Below, piece after piece: positions 20,345 to 32,869 of a stretch of 64,000 nucleotides of DNA. Origin of the DNA: Vombatus ursinus (lineage: Eukaryota; Chordata; Mammalia; Diprotodontia; Vombatidae); assembly GCF_900497805.2 (NCBI RefSeq), contig NW_020946557.1, forward strand, positions 1,489,532 through 1,553,531. The letters run 5' to 3'. Within the stretch, counting starts at the first letter, position 1; the number at the start of each line of letters is the position of its first letter. The translations under genes were made by a program, and so were the position numbers. The notes under the pieces were generated by a model, which searched no databases, had not been told where the DNA came from, and saw only the letters and a program-made list of their open reading frames with translations.

Positions 20345-20535
20345 AAGTGAAAATATGATGTACTCTGATTTGGCTGTAGGAAGACCAGAATTTGAATCTT
20401 GATACTGTTGCTATACTTTGGGCAAATCATTTATCCTCTCTGGGTCTCAGTTTCCTGATTTGTAAAATGAAGGAGTTGAATTAGATTTCTAAGGACTCTT
20501 TATGTCATATGACACTATGACTGAATTTCTAATAG
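20345..20535 (+). mobile_element. MIR/THER SINE
   Basis: ggaagaccagaatttgaatc, then ttgggcaaatcatttatcct, then ctgggtctcagtttcctgat. Confidence 0.78.
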
Positions 20536-20539
20536 TAGA

Positions 20540-21232
20540 ATTTTAGGTACTTTGGAGAGGAAGGGAAAGTCAAATTCTTTTTGGATGGCAAGACTTTCTG
20601 ATGTCCTGCAAATTGTAGTCCCTAGGTGACTAGCTTGCATTATGCCAGCCTATACCTTACTCACCTTAGACCTCTATAAAACTGAATATATTTGTGAATC
20701 CTATTCCTCTCTGATCTATTCACCATTGCCCATGGAATCCAATGACCTTAAACAACTTCACCGACCTTAGACAGCTCCTGTGCTCAGGGAACGGGCTTTC
20801 CTTTTTTTGGTCATTAGTAGGAATGGCTTCCAGAGATCATAAATGATGTAGCTAGAGGCTTGCCAAAAAGGAAGAACTTACTTAAGTATTCTTTTTAAGG
20901 CATAAAGAGTCATTCTTTGGCTTCAGAATCCCTAGTGGTGTTGAAGTGATTATAGCATTTAGTGATGTAGATCCCATGACCATGTCAATTGCTACATACA
21001 CAAGGGACCCCAGATGTACAGTTCCTGAATTCCAGGGCAAAATGGTGAAGGAGATAAAATTTATCCTTGGTACTTTGGCACTCTGCCTCTTTGGTCTTAC
21101 TGAGTAAATGGCATAGTGAACTTCATCCATGATCAAGGAAAGCAAGCTAAGGTCAAAGACTAAAGTTTTAGTGATACAGGTTGATCCATACCAATAGTCA
21201 GCTCCCTGATACTCCCTATGTCTGGTGCTGAC
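20540..21232. other. Unassigned sequence
   Basis: Minus frame of 87 codons at 20882-21145 shows no recognisable domain. It looks single-copy. Confidence 0.4.
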
Positions 21233-21954
21233 TGCCTGGCCTAAATGTCTGATCCTACAATTGGCTTTCTATTTCCACTTTAACCCATTCAATTTTTCCC
21301 ACTCTCTCTTGCCTTATTCAGGGTCTTCTTTACTATAGCAGTCTTCCTCTTTCTCCCCTATGTATCTTCTCTTCCTCCCTCACTATTATATACTTTCTAT
21401 CTATCTAGAAACATGAACAGATTTCTCTGTTCCTAGAAAAGCCTTACTGTGGTTCTCCAGACTATCATTCCAGTTCTCTTTTCTCCTCCTAGCCTAAACT
21501 TCTTTAAAATGTTCACACCTGAGGCCTCCACTTCCTCACTACCCAAATCTCTTTGTTCTATTGCAATCTAACTTCAACCACTACCATTTTACTGAAATTG
21601 CTCTCTTTAAGGTCAACAATGATCTTCTATTTGCCAAATCCAATTAAAAATTATTTTCATCTTAATATAGTTTCTGATATTGTTGATCAAACCTTCTTAC
21701 TGGATGCTTTTTCTTTCCTGAGCTTCAGAGACAGGCCACTGTCTTGGTTCTCTCCTACCTCTTTAACTGCACTTTCTCTTTTTTTTTTGTTGTTGTTATT
21801 GCTACTTCTCAATTCCTTTCCCTTCCTCTTAATATAGATATTTCTCAAGGGCTAGTCTTGTCCATATAGTCTCCTATGGTAATTTGCTCCCATGACTTCA
21901 GGTACCTACTCTATGAATATTATTCATTATATTAATTACATTACATATGAATTC

Positions 21955-21985
21955 ATTATATATATATATATTATATATATATATG
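21955..21985. repeat. (TA)n tract
   Basis: Pure AT alternation within the L2 fragment. Confidence 0.9.
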
Positions 21986-22095
21986 TAAGTGGAGGTTCTT
22001 CTGAGCTCCATACCCACATCTTCAGCTCTTATAGGCTATCTTCAACTTGATTCCCCATTTGCACCTCAACCTCAATATGTCCAAACCTGAACTCA

Positions 22096-22320
22096 TCATA
22101 GGAAGATAAGATCATAGGGTCAGGGATTTAGAACTGGAAGGGACATTAGAGGTCATCAGGTTCAACCCCTCATTTTACATATAAGGAAACTGAGATCCAT
22201 AGAGGTTAAATGACTTCCTCAAGGTTGCACAGATAGTAAGTGGCAGATCTCAAGATGTGAATTCAGGTTAGACTCTATTTTCCTCTGTGACCAGCCCTAC
22301 AAAAGAGCTGGGATAGAGAT
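22096..22320 (-). mobile_element. MIR (antisense) nested in L2
   Basis: gatcatagggtcagggattt, then gaactggaagggacattaga, then aaggaaactgagatccatag, then aaggttgcacagatagtaag. Confidence 0.82.
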
Positions 22321-22989
22321 AAAATGATCATGAAAGAGTAGATATACTTATTCAAGTTGCACTGAAATGGTGGCTGGATTTAAAGATAGAGTCACTCATG
22401 ACAAGAGAGGGAAGATACACAGGTCCCTCTGTCTTCGTTTTCATATCCTTATTAACTACTAAGTAAAATCCAGATTCCTTTGCTTGCCATTCAGGGTCCA
22501 TCACAACCAGACATCATAATACCTTTCTAACCTTGTCTCATATTTCTCCCCTCTATGTATTCTATGACCTAGCAAATCGAGCAACCTCCTGATGCCTGTA
22601 AGTTCTGATGCTTCTATGACTTTGTTGACACTGTTCCCTGGCTAGAATTCTCTCCCTTCCTCATTGCCAATTAAAATATTTTTTCATTCTTAAAAATCCA
22701 TGCAGTCTCTTTTAGAAAGACTTTCCTCATTTTGATTGGTCGTACCATTACTCCTCAAACCTCACATACCCTTATTTTGTAACTTTCCAACGCATTTATT
22801 GTGCGAATTAGAAAATGCAACATTGGATTATATTATATGTAATATGTACATGTATAATATTTGTTTAGTTTGGTGTTTTATTTTTCCATCAGCCTGTAAG
22901 CTCCTTGAGATCATGTACCAAGTCTTATCTAAACTTTGTATTTCCATCAGTGCCTAACATGTTTTTCTGCAAATAGTAAGTGCTTAATG

Positions 22990-24155
22990 AATTTGGTTGC
23001 ATTGTAGCATTTTGGAGCTATGAAGAAGCAGTTTTGGGTAGACCTTTTGGTTTAGATTTTGTTAGTTCCCAATTTGGATTCCTTCTCTTTTCTCTCAGGA
23101 AAATATTGCCTTTCTCCTTTAACTTGTCCAAATCATGTGTCTATCATATCTCCATGTGGATATGACAGAGTCTCCCAAAAGACAAAAGGAAAAATGGCAG
23201 TATTGCAGTCACCCCAGTGTGGAATTCCAAAGACAACAGAGCTGTGGGAGAACATGCCAAAGAACTCTGGGGAAGTTTTGGGACACCTGGGGATTGGTTT
23301 CTTTGGGAGTTCATAAATTTATAATACCCATTTAGAGAAAAGATTGCTAAGCTGAAGATTCATTAGTTCTAACAGAGACAAATGATAGTGGTAGGTTATG
23401 CCAATTCCTTTCAGACCTTAAGTCTGGAGGTGGCATGGAAGACTTCTACCTGAAGAGGTCAGTTTTTAGAGAATATGGTCAAACTCAGCCATGAGGAATT
23501 GGCCTTGGTCTATGTGTCTACTGACCTGTCCATACTTATCTGGCAATGTAGTTGGATATAGCCAAAATAACGGTAGACTCAGATATATGCCTAGTCTTTC
23601 CTCTAGGAGCCTGCTGCATGATAAGGGAGAAGTAGGAAGGACAAAACTTGTTTCACTTGGCATTTGGGCTATTCACACTATTAGGGCACAGAGTTCTACC
23701 CAGGCTGAACTATACTCATAGACCAGTCATCAGGCATTATGAATACGGGACTTGGGTCAAAGATTCAGGAGGGGTGGCGGGCCTTTAACCCCTAATAACC
23801 TTTTTCATCCCTGGAAGTCAATAACATGGACTTGCCCCCATGCCAGAGAGAAAATGTTATCTTGGTGGTAGTAAACATTATAACCAAGATGGCAATTTTC
23901 CACTTCTTTACTAAATCTCACACCATAGACTCTTAGATTTTGCCTATTCCTTGAGGAATATTCCATCTTTGTGGCCTTCCCTTTCCTCTCACTTTTGATT
24001 AGGGTCCCCTGTTCATCTCATATTTCTGTATTGTGTATTTCATCTCATTTTTATGACCCTACAGGTGAAAGTTCACCTTTCCACAGCATATTATCTTCAG
24101 TTTAATGAAGGAAAGAACCAAACCCTTGAACAGTATCTCCAGTGCTACAATTTCA
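22990..24155. other. Unassigned single-copy-like block
   Basis: About 1.17 kb without recognisable repeats. Overlapping short frames (22980-23335, 23466-23721) occur on both strands without homology. A possible acceptor ccctacag with a 36-codon frame after it at 24066 was considered and not accepted. Confidence 0.4.
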
Positions 24156-24157
24156 AC

Positions 24158-24292
24158 AATTTAATTCAATAAATATTTGTTGAGTGCATACTATGTACCA
24201 AGCACTAGCTAGATATTGAAGGTATAAACACAAAAAATAAAATAGTCCCTGACCTCAAGGGGTTTACATTCTACCAGCAGGATGATGGGACT
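24158..24292 (-). mobile_element. L2 3' end (antisense)
   Basis: attcaataaatatttgttga, then gtgcatactatgtaccaagc, then tgacctcaaggggtttacat. Confidence 0.75.
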
Positions 24293-24404
24293 GCCTTGAC
24301 AGTACAGCAGAGAAATTTATCCTAACTGGGGTTCTCCTCTCCTCAATAGTGACTCTTTCTTTGGGACCACTATTTTAGAACCACTCATGCTTGGCCTCTT
24401 TCCG

Positions 24405-24583
24405 GAGTCTTCTTTTTCTTTTTTTCTTTTTTGGCTAGGCAAAGGGGTTAAGTGACTTGCCTAAGGTCACACAGCTAGTAAGTGTTATGTGTCTGAGGTC
24501 GGATTTGAACTCAGGTCTTCCTGAATCCAGGGCTGGTGCTCTATCCACTGCACCACCTAGCTGCCCCCAGAGTCTTCTTTTTC
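24405..24583 (-). mobile_element. Poly-A tRNA-derived SINE (antisense) with perfect 14-bp TSDs
   Basis: Body 24419-24569: T-rich antisense tail, then acttgcctaaggtcacacag, gatttgaactcaggtcttcc, ccaccta...gctgcccc. The TSD gagtcttctttttc is identical at 24405-24418 and 24570-24583. A comparatively young insertion. Confidence 0.92.
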
Positions 24584-24935
24584 AATTGCCTCATTGCCAT
24601 CTTGAGAAATCTCCCAAGACCGGTGACTCTATCCCCCCAAATGCCAATTTAGAAAGATGCCCAGTTATACTTCCCATCACTCATGTCTGGATTGTCTTCA
24701 GAATTTTTTTCCTTTTACTTGATTGACAAATCACTTTCTTTCCCCCTTCCTAGTTCTCCTTTATGTGTTGTCTTCCCAGATTGGTATGAAAGCTCCTTGA
24801 GGGCAGGGACCAAGGGTTGTGCTAGTAAATGTTTAATAACCTGCTTTCTGAAAGCAATATAAACTTTTAAAGTTCAATCTGAATTATTAACATTTTCTCT
24901 ATTCTTTCTTAAGTCTGGTCAATTAGCAAAAGGGA
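24584..24935 (+). mobile_element. L2/L3 3' tail within unassigned DNA
   Basis: About 24740-24845 reads agctccttgagggcagggac, then gtaaatgtttaataa. The flanking 24584-24735 and 24850-24935 are unassigned. Confidence 0.55.
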
Positions 24936-24937
24936 AA

Positions 24938-25206
24938 AGGAAGGGAATAAGCATTTATTAAATACTTACTCTGTGCCTGGCACTGGGCTAAATACTTTAC
25001 AAATATTATCTCATTTGGTCCTCACAAATACCCTGTGAGATAGATGTTACTATTATTATCATTTTACAATAGGAGAAACTGAAGCAAACAGGTTAATTGA
25101 CTTGTCCAGTGTCATGTAGCTAGTATGTGTCTGAAGCTGAATTTGAAATCAGGTCTTCCTGACTCCAGGCCCAGTGCTCTATCCACTTTTCCACCTTGTT
25201 GCCCAA
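24938..25206 (-). mobile_element. MIR (antisense), near full length
   Basis: ataagcatttattaaatact, then gcctggcactgggctaaata, then gaagcaaacaggttaattga, then cttcctgactccaggcccag. Confidence 0.85.
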
Positions 25207-25229
25207 CATAAGTAGGCAAAAAACAATAA

Positions 25230-25322
25230 ATCACCTCTGGTAAGGACGGTCTTGATTGTTTGTATTTGTATCCCTGCAATTTAGCACAGTGCCTGGCACA
25301 TAGTAAGCACTTAACAAATGTC
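25230..25322 (+). mobile_element. L2 3' terminus
   Basis: tatccctgcaatttagcaca, then gtgcctggcacatagtaagc, then cttaacaaatg. Confidence 0.75.
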
Positions 25323-26400
25323 TTTTTTTCAATTTACCTATCTGGTTCATTTGTCTAGTAAGAAGACATTCTTGTTTTCTACCCTCATTTTTATTTTCTC
25401 TACACTTTTCCTATGTACTGCCATTGCCTTAGCCAATGATTACCTGGAAGAGTTGGAGGCCAGCTGTTCAAGTGATGTACAAACATGAAGTTGACTGTAC
25501 TGAAGCCATGGTTATCCCTTGAGTGTATGGGGCCGGGTCTTGCTATCCTTCTATGACTTATATGCCAGTGAACCTTCTTAGAAATTGATCAAAATGCTGA
25601 TAGGTTGCTTCTGGTCCCTCAAGTGGTGAGTCATGTGGCTTCCAAGTTTGGTTTACCCTCTTTACTCTATATCTTCCAATGTTATACCAGTCTTTGTAAA
25701 GAAAGGCTCACCTGGACTTCAAACTATACCTTCCAAATACTCTACACATGTTTTCTATGTGTATTGACTCTTTTCACTGATAGTGCAAAGAAGAATATGC
25801 CTTAGGATTATGGTAAAAATAGTTTATGACTATTTTTCTTACTATGCCATTTGTTTTGCTTTTTATTATACTATTTATTCCACTGTGCTACTTGTTTTGA
25901 ACTCTTGATATCTTTTGACTAATAAAAGTAAAGACAAAGGATTTGGAGCTCATGAAAACTTTTGACTGGATGTGAATGCACAGAGTACTTTGAACCTGGG
26001 GTGGCCTCATCTATTACATCTGGATTCAAAGGACTTCATGCAGAAGTTACTGTGAAGATTAAAGATAAGAAATGTCTTGCTGTTCTGAACAATGAATCCC
26101 AAATGATCATTACTTTCCAATCCATCTCTTTTTGAGAAAAAGACCTTTATAACCCATAAAAATATATAGGATTCTGTGACTTGAGTGAACGAAATGCTCC
26201 ATTCTTTGGTCAGGTCACTGTGCTTGAAATTTGCTGAGGGTATTATTTGTGGACCTCATGGCTCTGGTATGTCCAGGTCTGATGAACATTAGTATTGTAT
26301 GGACTTGATTGGGACCAAGCTATTAGCAGACTACTTTTCAAAATTTTAAAATTTTGATAGTCCAAACACTCTGTATATAATCTTATAGGAAGAAAGGAGG
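25323..26400. other. Unassigned 1.1-kb block
   Basis: No repeat I recognise. It contains aataaa followed by A-rich sequence near 25920-25940 and an isolated frame at about 25956-26143. It could be an old retrocopy, an uncatalogued LTR-like element or unique DNA. I cannot decide. Confidence 0.3.
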
Positions 26401-26404
26401 TCAT

Positions 26405-26865
26405 AGATTCATAGCAGTGCTTTTTATGATAGCAAAGAACTCAAAACAAAGTAAGTACTCACAAATAGGAAAATAGTTACAAATTGTGGTGCATGAATAT
26501 AATAGAATATTACTGTGCTATAAAAATTATGAATGTGAAGAATTGAGAGAAGCATGGGAAATCATATATGATGCAAAGTCAGTAAGCAGAACCAGGAAAA
26601 TAGTTTGCACAGTGACGACAACAAGGTCTATAGGTTACAGAAATGTCACTCTTCTACATTGGTGGAAGGAATTTTCCCCCCTGGGAGTACCCCACTAATG
26701 AAATAGGTCCAGACCAAAATAAAATTGTTGCTCATGATATTGTTAATCCACTTTCTACTATTCTGTTTTCTTTTCTAGTACCACTAATAACATGTTCTCC
26801 CCACTCTAGCACCCTTTCTTTTCTTTTCCTTTTCTGAAATGGCAGTGAGTGGGATCTGACCATCC
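26405..26865 (+). mobile_element. L1 LINE, ORF2 C-terminal fragment and start of 3' UTR
   Basis: tcatagcagtgctttttatg, then acaaattgtggtgcatgaat, then gaatattactgtgctataaa encode the L1 ORF2 C-terminal text (MVHEYNRILLCYKNYE, cf. LWYMNVMEYYCAIRNDE in marsupial L1). It continues gcagaaccaggaaaatag. Diverged. Confidence 0.82.
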
Positions 26866-27342
26866 TGTATTTGAAAACAAATTTAGATCTTCTTACCTTT
26901 GAATTTGTTAAAGTTTATAGTTCTTTTTCTCTACTTGGTGTCTTCCTTTGAACTTTTACTTATGAGAGATGCATAAGCAGTGCATCTGTGAATGGAGGGT
27001 GGGTGGGTATAGGGTGGGGAATTGATTTACATTGGCAAGGGCATGGATGTGTCCTCTCTTTGTTGCTACAAACTACACTTGTGAGTGTATTTACAGCTAC
27101 TGTTCATAAACCACATTTCCTGGTGTTGGTATTCCTGTGTGATCAAAAGCCTGTATTAAAGGTTGCCAAGCTCCCATGTCTGGAGATTTCTTGTTGATCT
27201 TCCTTCTTGCTCTTCTTCTAAAAATCTTCTCCATTTTGTCCCTTTGTCTCTTTAGGGTCCTGCCAGAAGGGGAAAAGAGTTGACCTCAAAACCTTTTTTT
27301 TAAATTTCCTTGCTTGAGAAACAGGCTTGAATTTAAAGGGAT
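26866..27342. other. Unassigned sequence
   Basis: No feature recognised. May include diverged L1 3' UTR on its left side. Confidence 0.35.
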
Positions 27343-27344
27343 TT

Positions 27345-27540
27345 TACTCTAGGATGATAGTTCTAGAGGTAGAAGAGAAATTAGAAGTTATCCAGTCCAA
27401 CTCCATCATTTTAATAAAGAAGATACTGAGACCTAGTCACATAGGTAGTAAGAAGGAGAGGTAGAATTTTCCCTTAGATCTTTTGATTCCTGAAATAGCC
27501 CTCTTTCCACTATACTTCATTGACTTCACTCCTCACCCTT
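27345..27540 (-). mobile_element. Degenerate MIR (antisense)
   Basis: ggatgatagttctagaggta, then agttatccagtccaactcca, then ctagtcacataggtagtaag. Confidence 0.7.
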
Positions 27541-28440
27541 ATAATGCTGTAATGGAATTTAATACCTAGACCCCATCTGATCACTGAGGCATTGTATTTC
27601 TGGCATGCTCTACTCATGAATAAAGACTACTGAAGAGAGAACTAAGAAGACAGAGAGGGAGGTGACATTACTTTCCACCTCTATGGATGCAGAATGGAAA
27701 TAATGGGAAATTTAAGGATACAGAGGGAAAGACAGTACAAGATGGGATTTAGGGTAGAGGATGTCTGCTTTGTATCTGGCCCACACCTCACAAAAACTGC
27801 CCGTGTCCAATCTAATGCAAAAGTACCAGGCTGAACATTAAAAACCAATTTACTCTGAGTAAGGAAGGCCAGTGTCTGCTCTTGCTACTATAGGCTGATA
27901 GATTTAGGATATGAAGTGGCTTTAGAGTTCATTGAGTCCAAATGTCATTTTAGAGTCCAAACTGAGGCCTAGAGATAGGTGACATTTAAAAAGTTTGAGA
28001 GACCTAATTTCCGGATAATCATTTTATTAATAATGCTAGCATGTTTATTAATAAAAGGATGGTCATTTGGCTGTCTCTCTCTTAGACTAAATACAATCAT
28101 GGTGGTAGGCTCATGGTTTATATACTCACTGGAAGAGGGGTGTTCCAAGGGTGTTCCAATCAACTCTGGTTAACAATTAATAAGAGAATGAATATTACAA
28201 TGAGGGGCTGGACCTGAACTTTGATTATGTTATTTACTTCTAAGTTACCCCCAACCTTAGGGAATCTATTCAAAGAATTTATCCCCACCCAAATCTGAGT
28301 AGAGCACTATGGCTTTCCACCTGGGTGGGGTCTGGATTGAGGAGAAGGTTAGCTCATCCTTCAGAGACTGAAGCCTTAAGTGAGGAAAAAGAAAAAGAGG
28401 GAAATCTGAATGTCTCTAAATCACTAGTTATTAATAATAA
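27541..28440. other. Mostly unassigned, with a MIR stub
   Basis: A short antisense MIR remnant lies at about 27890-27985 (aactgaggcctagagat). The rest shows two complementary 64-codon frames at 27969-28173 without homology. Confidence 0.4.
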
Positions 28441-28442
28441 TT

Positions 28443-28815
28443 TCTTTCGGATAATAATAGCTAATGTTTGCATAGCACTTACTATGTGCTAAGCACTTTA
28501 CAATTATCAACTCATTTGGTCTTCACAACAACCCTGAGAGATAGGTACTATTATTATTATTCCCATTTTATAGATGAGAAAACTGAAGGCAAAGAGAGGT
28601 TAAGTGACTTGTCTAGAGGTCATACAGCTGGTAAGTGTCTGAGGCTGGATTTGGATTTAGGTCTTCTTGACTCCAAGCCCTGCACTCTAATCACTACACC
28701 ACCTCACTAAGTGACTTGCCCAGGGCCACACAACTGGTAAGTATCTGAGGTGGGATCTGAACTCAAGTCTTCCAGAGTCCGAGGACAATTCTCTAACCAT
28801 TCCATCAAAACACAC
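28443..28815 (-). mobile_element. MIR (antisense) followed by a second MIR tail
   Basis: First: taatgtttgcatagcactta, then gagaaaactgaaggcaaaga, then cacaccacctcac near 28700. Second: aagtgacttgcccagggcca, then tgagg...gatctgaactcaagtct (28706-28800). Two SINEs share an end-to-end junction. Confidence 0.8.
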
Positions 28816-29475
28816 TTGAAGAACATTAAAAATGTTCCTAGAGGGATACATAGTAGAACCTCCTATTGCTATTTGCCTTTAAATAATAAAACCTGGGCTG
28901 TTGAATTACTTTGAATTACCTGAATTACTTTGTTGTCACAGACACATCTTCCCCAGCAACGGACTTTCCCTTCCCTATCCACCTATTGCATAGCACAGCT
29001 ACAATATACAAGATTTCTGTGAGGGAAATATATATAAATAAATGCCAAGATTTTCCATGATACCAACACAGTGCAACTGTACCCTTTTCAATACCTTAAC
29101 AGCTGACTTGGGACAGTGCTATTCTCAAAAAACAAAAACAAAACCCCAAAACAACCTCTCTCCTCCCCGCCCCCACCAAAAAAAAAAAAAAAGAGAAATC
29201 TGTCCAAAGACAACAGAGTTGTGGCCAGTTTTGTACCATTTAGCCCGAATCACTGACCTACCTTGGCCATGAATGCCCTAGCTAAGTGCTCCATCCATCA
29301 GTGCAATTATTCCCAATATAGTCAGTCAGTAGGCTCCGCTGGGTTTCATTAGTTACAGTGCTAGCAGAAGGAAGACTAGTTTGAAGGCTATTTTCAAAAG
29401 CCAGGTAGGGTGGTAATTAGGGCCTATTCTAGAGAAGGGGCCATAGAGACAGAGAGGAGAAAGATGAGACATATT
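28816..29475. other. Unassigned sequence
   Basis: A-rich run at 29175-29192 and C/A-rich DNA before it. No gene or repeat family identified. Confidence 0.4.
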
Positions 29476-29479
29476 TATT

Positions 29480-29692
29480 GACAATGTGTCACAGCGGTAA
29501 GAATACTGGCTCCAGAGGCAAAGAACCTGGGTTTAAATCCTGACTCTTAGACTTACTATTTTTATGACTTTGGGTAAGTCACTTAACTACCCTGGGCCTC
29601 AGTTGCCTTATTTGTAAAATGAGAAAGGTGGACTAGATGGTTTCTCAGGCTCCTTCCAGCTCCAGATCTCTGAGCCTATTATAAGATTTGCC
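29480..29692 (+). mobile_element. MIR/THER SINE
   Basis: gcggtaagaatactggctcc, then acttaactaccctgggcctc, then gactagatggtttctcaggc, then tccttccagctccagatctc. Confidence 0.82.
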
Positions 29693-29734
29693 AATTGTTT
29701 AGCTATGTGAACCACAAATGTGTGTTTGACACCT

Positions 29735-30355
29735 CTGCTGTAGACAATTAGATATGTGATTCTGATGTTTTGAGGGAAGTTGATGTGGGGAATATAGATT
29801 TGCAAGTCATCTGCATTGAGAACTTATTTGGAAAGCCGTGGGTGTGAGTGGGATTGCTAAGGTAGAAAGAGGAAAATTGAGAAGAGGACAGAACCTTGGG
29901 GGAGACTGGGAAAGATAAAGGGGAGCCAGGGAGGAAGATAAAGAATGAAATCCTAAAATTCATAGTGTCCTGAGAGTGTAAGAAGAATCAAGGGAAGGGA
30001 GAGTGTGCAAAAGGGAAATCAACAGTGTCAAATACTTCAGGTAAGTTAAGAAGACTGAGAACTGAGAAGTTATTGGATTTGGTAATAAGGCAATCACTGG
30101 TGACCATTAAGAGAGCAATTTCAGTAGAATGGTGTGGAAGGATTATAAGTAGTTGAGGAATGAGTAGATGAAGTGGAAGGGAGCATAGATTTAGATTAGA
30201 TTTTCAAGAAGATTGGAGTGGTGTGGAAAAAGACAAAATTGTAGGGTAATGAGAAGGCTCCTTCATGACTGGAAAGATCTGAGCATGTTTTCAAGCAGAT
30301 GGGAAAAAAAAGTTCAAAACAATGGTGAGGGAAAGACCGAAAAATCATGAACTCT
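29735..30355 (-). mobile_element. L2 LINE, reverse-transcriptase region (antisense)
   Basis: On the minus strand 29806-29817 reads NADD, the position of the YADD catalytic box. ttggatttggtaataaggca and gagagcaatttcagtagaat are antisense of the upstream RT blocks (AKSN / TKVT-like). Riddled with stops. Confidence 0.75.
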
Positions 30356-30424
30356 TGGCTTATCGCTCTGCACCACTCATTTTACAAATAATTTTGTACT
30401 TTCTGTTATTATCTCCTCTACTAT

Positions 30425-30682
30425 GTGCTGGATGACAAAGTGGATAGAGTGTGGGGCCTAGAGTCAGGAAGACTCATCTTCATGAGTTCAAATCCAGCCT
30501 CAGACACTTATAGCTGTGTTACCCTGGGCAAGTCACTTGATCCTGTTTGTCTCAGTTTTCTCATCTGTCAAATAAGTTAGATAAGGAAATGGTAAACCAC
30601 TCTGGTATCTTTGCCAAGAAAACCCCAAACGGGGTCACAAAGAGATATGACTAAAACGACTGAACAACAATAACAAATTGAA
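30425..30682 (+). mobile_element. CAA-tailed CORE-SINE
   Basis: tggatgacaaagtggataga, then gagtcaggaagactcatctt, then gtaaaccactctggtatctt, then gccaagaaaaccccaaacgg and tail gactgaacaacaataacaa. Confidence 0.92.
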
Positions 30683-31235
30683 TTATTATTTAACTTTTAA
30701 TGTATTTACGTCTTATCTCAATCTGGGTTTTGTTTTATTTTATTTTTTAAAACGTCAGATTTATGGATACTTTTCGTTTCTATATCATATTAATTCTAAA
30801 CAGACTCAAAATTCCATCTAACCATATGCCATCTCCCAATATGCTGGTTCTGAGGAAGAGGAAAGTCAGTAGGGAACAGGACTTCCATTTCACATTGTTC
30901 TTCTGTGTCACCTGTTGCCTAGCCTTCAGAGGTAGGAGGAGAGGAGAAATGGGTTGTTCCTTCTAACTACATGACTTCCATCTTGTGATGCATGTGTCTT
31001 CTGATTGATCTTTAGCCTCTTCTGGGAAAAAGGAGGGGTTTAATGATTAAAATATTTGCACCTGATCAAACCTTACACATTCCAGTGATTTTTAACCCCT
31101 GTTTCCCTGACCTGATTTTTTATTCCTATTCCCCTTAACCTTCCCACCCTAATGCCTTGTGCTGCCCAACCTTTCAGCTGTGGCGCCTGCAATACCTGTT
31201 CCATAGACAGCAAACTTGCCTTCATCTCAAATTTT
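30683..31235. other. Unassigned sequence
   Basis: No feature recognised. A 67-codon frame at 30763-30966 is unsupported. Confidence 0.4.
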
Positions 31236-31237
31236 TT

Positions 31238-32690
31238 TAAGATTAAATCTTCATCTTAACCCTCCCATTCCTTCTATTTTTGAACAATCAATGAGATCTA
31301 GCTCCCCCTGTGATTCAGCCTCCCTGGCCAACCTTTCCAGCACTGGTTTTATTTTCACTCATTCCTCTCCAATCTCTGGTCGAAGTAGAAGAGTTGGAAT
31401 ATTCTTTGTGGTAATGGGGATTACCACTTCCAGGTCCCTCTGTTACCTCCATCTCTCCATAACTTCTGCTCCCTTGAAGTCCTTACAATCCACATCTTCT
31501 ACCCAATCAAAATCCTGGTAGCTGCTCTCTACAGACTTCACTTTCTTTCTCAAGGCGTTCAGTACCTGGCTCATAATCTCTCTCCTCTCCAAGTCCTGTT
31601 CTCATACTAAGCGACTTCATCATACATATTGACATTCCCTCAGATAACCTAACATTCAGTTCCTCAGCCTGCTCCTTTCCCATGACCTATTCTTCTATCT
31701 CACTTTATTTATTTTTTATTTTTTTCTTTGTCAAGGAATTTTTATAATAATTCAATTTTAATGAACTTAATGGATGTGCAGTAGACGTCCTGAACTCAAC
31801 ATGCCCAGAACTGAACTCATTATCATTCCTTCTAAGCCCAGTACCCTTCTAAACTTCCCTATTGCTGTTGAGGGCCCATCCTCCCAGTCCTCTAGGCAAA
31901 CGGCCTAGATGTCAACCTTTAGTTTCACTATCTACAGTATTTCATATCCAATCTGTTGCAAGGCGTATTGATTTTACTTTTGCAAATATTCCTTGTCTCC
32001 TGTTACCACCACTCTGATTCAGGCCCTCATCATTTTATATCTATGCTATTACAATAGTTGTAAGTCTCTCTCCGTTCTAATCCATCTTCAGTTTAGCTGC
32101 TAGTGATTTTCCTAAAGTGCAAGTCTTCACCTTACCCAGTCCTCCCTTCTCCCCACCTCAATAAACTTCAGTGGCTACCTATCACCTCCAGGATCATAAA
32201 CGAAGCCCTCCATTTGGACATTCAAAGTCCTTTATAACCTAGCCCCCCACCCCCAACTTTTTCAGTCATCTTACATCTTATTCCCCTTCCATTTATCCTT
32301 TGATCCAGTGACACTGACCTCCTTGCTATTCTTTGAACAAGGTACTCTACTTTACAGCTCTAGGCATTATTTTTCTGGCTGTCCCCCCTGCTGGTAGTGC
32401 TCTCTGTCCTCATCTCCACCTCCTGGCTTCCCTGGTTTTCATCAAGTCTCAAATAAAATCCCAGGGAGACTTTCCCAAAGCCTCATAATTCTAGTGACAT
32501 AATTCTATAAAACAATCCCTATCCATCGCATATATAACTTATTTGTAATTATTTGTTTACTCCTTTCTCCCCATTAGATTGTGAGTCCCTTGAAGGCAGG
32601 TTCTATCTTTTGCTTCTCTTAGCACAATGCCTGGCACATTGTGAGTCCTTAATAAATGCTTATCGACTGACTAAACATAACCTTTCACCC
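31238..32690 (+). mobile_element. L2 LINE, endonuclease fragment joined to RT/3' end
   Basis: About 31240-31700 holds L2 endonuclease text (cgacttcatcatacatattg gives DFIIHID, then PSDNLTFSSSACSF). From about 31785 to 32685 the L2 C-terminal region and 3' UTR are well preserved: gtgattttcctaaagtgcaa, cagtggctacctatcacctc, agattgtgagtcccttgaag, gcctggcacattgtgagtcc, ending aataaatgcttatcgactga. The central RT is deleted. Confidence 0.88.
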
Positions 32691-32868
32691 CCAAGAGCTG
32701 GCCCTTCAAAGGTGAAAAATAATTGCAATTCAGCAAAACCAAGCAGTATATCCACCATGTCTGACTGTTGATGTAATACTTTGTCATCCTCTACCTTTGC
32801 TGTGAAAGGAGTGAGAAACATTTTCTCAACTTTTCTCCTGGGCCAAATTTAGTCATCATGATTACTAT
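32691..32868. other. Unassigned sequence
   Basis: No feature recognised. Confidence 0.4.
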
Positions 32869-32869
32869 G

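Larger units (their letters stand above)
21235..22985 (+). mobile_element. L2-clade LINE, ORF2 to 3' end, with a nested MIR
   Basis: ORF2-derived blocks: caacaatgatcttctatttg gives VNNDLLFAKSN-like text, and ggccactgtcttggttctct gives LSWFS. After a MIR (22096-22320) it resumes at about 22440 with cattcagggtccatcac and ends gtaagctccttgagatcatg, gtaagtgcttaatgaattt. Many stops. Part of the RT region is deleted. Confidence 0.75.

Noticed and set aside
24066-24172. Possible terminal exon after a ccctacag acceptor
   Set aside because: Only about 36 codons, no matching upstream exon, poor polypyrimidine tract, no homology; its end runs into an L2.
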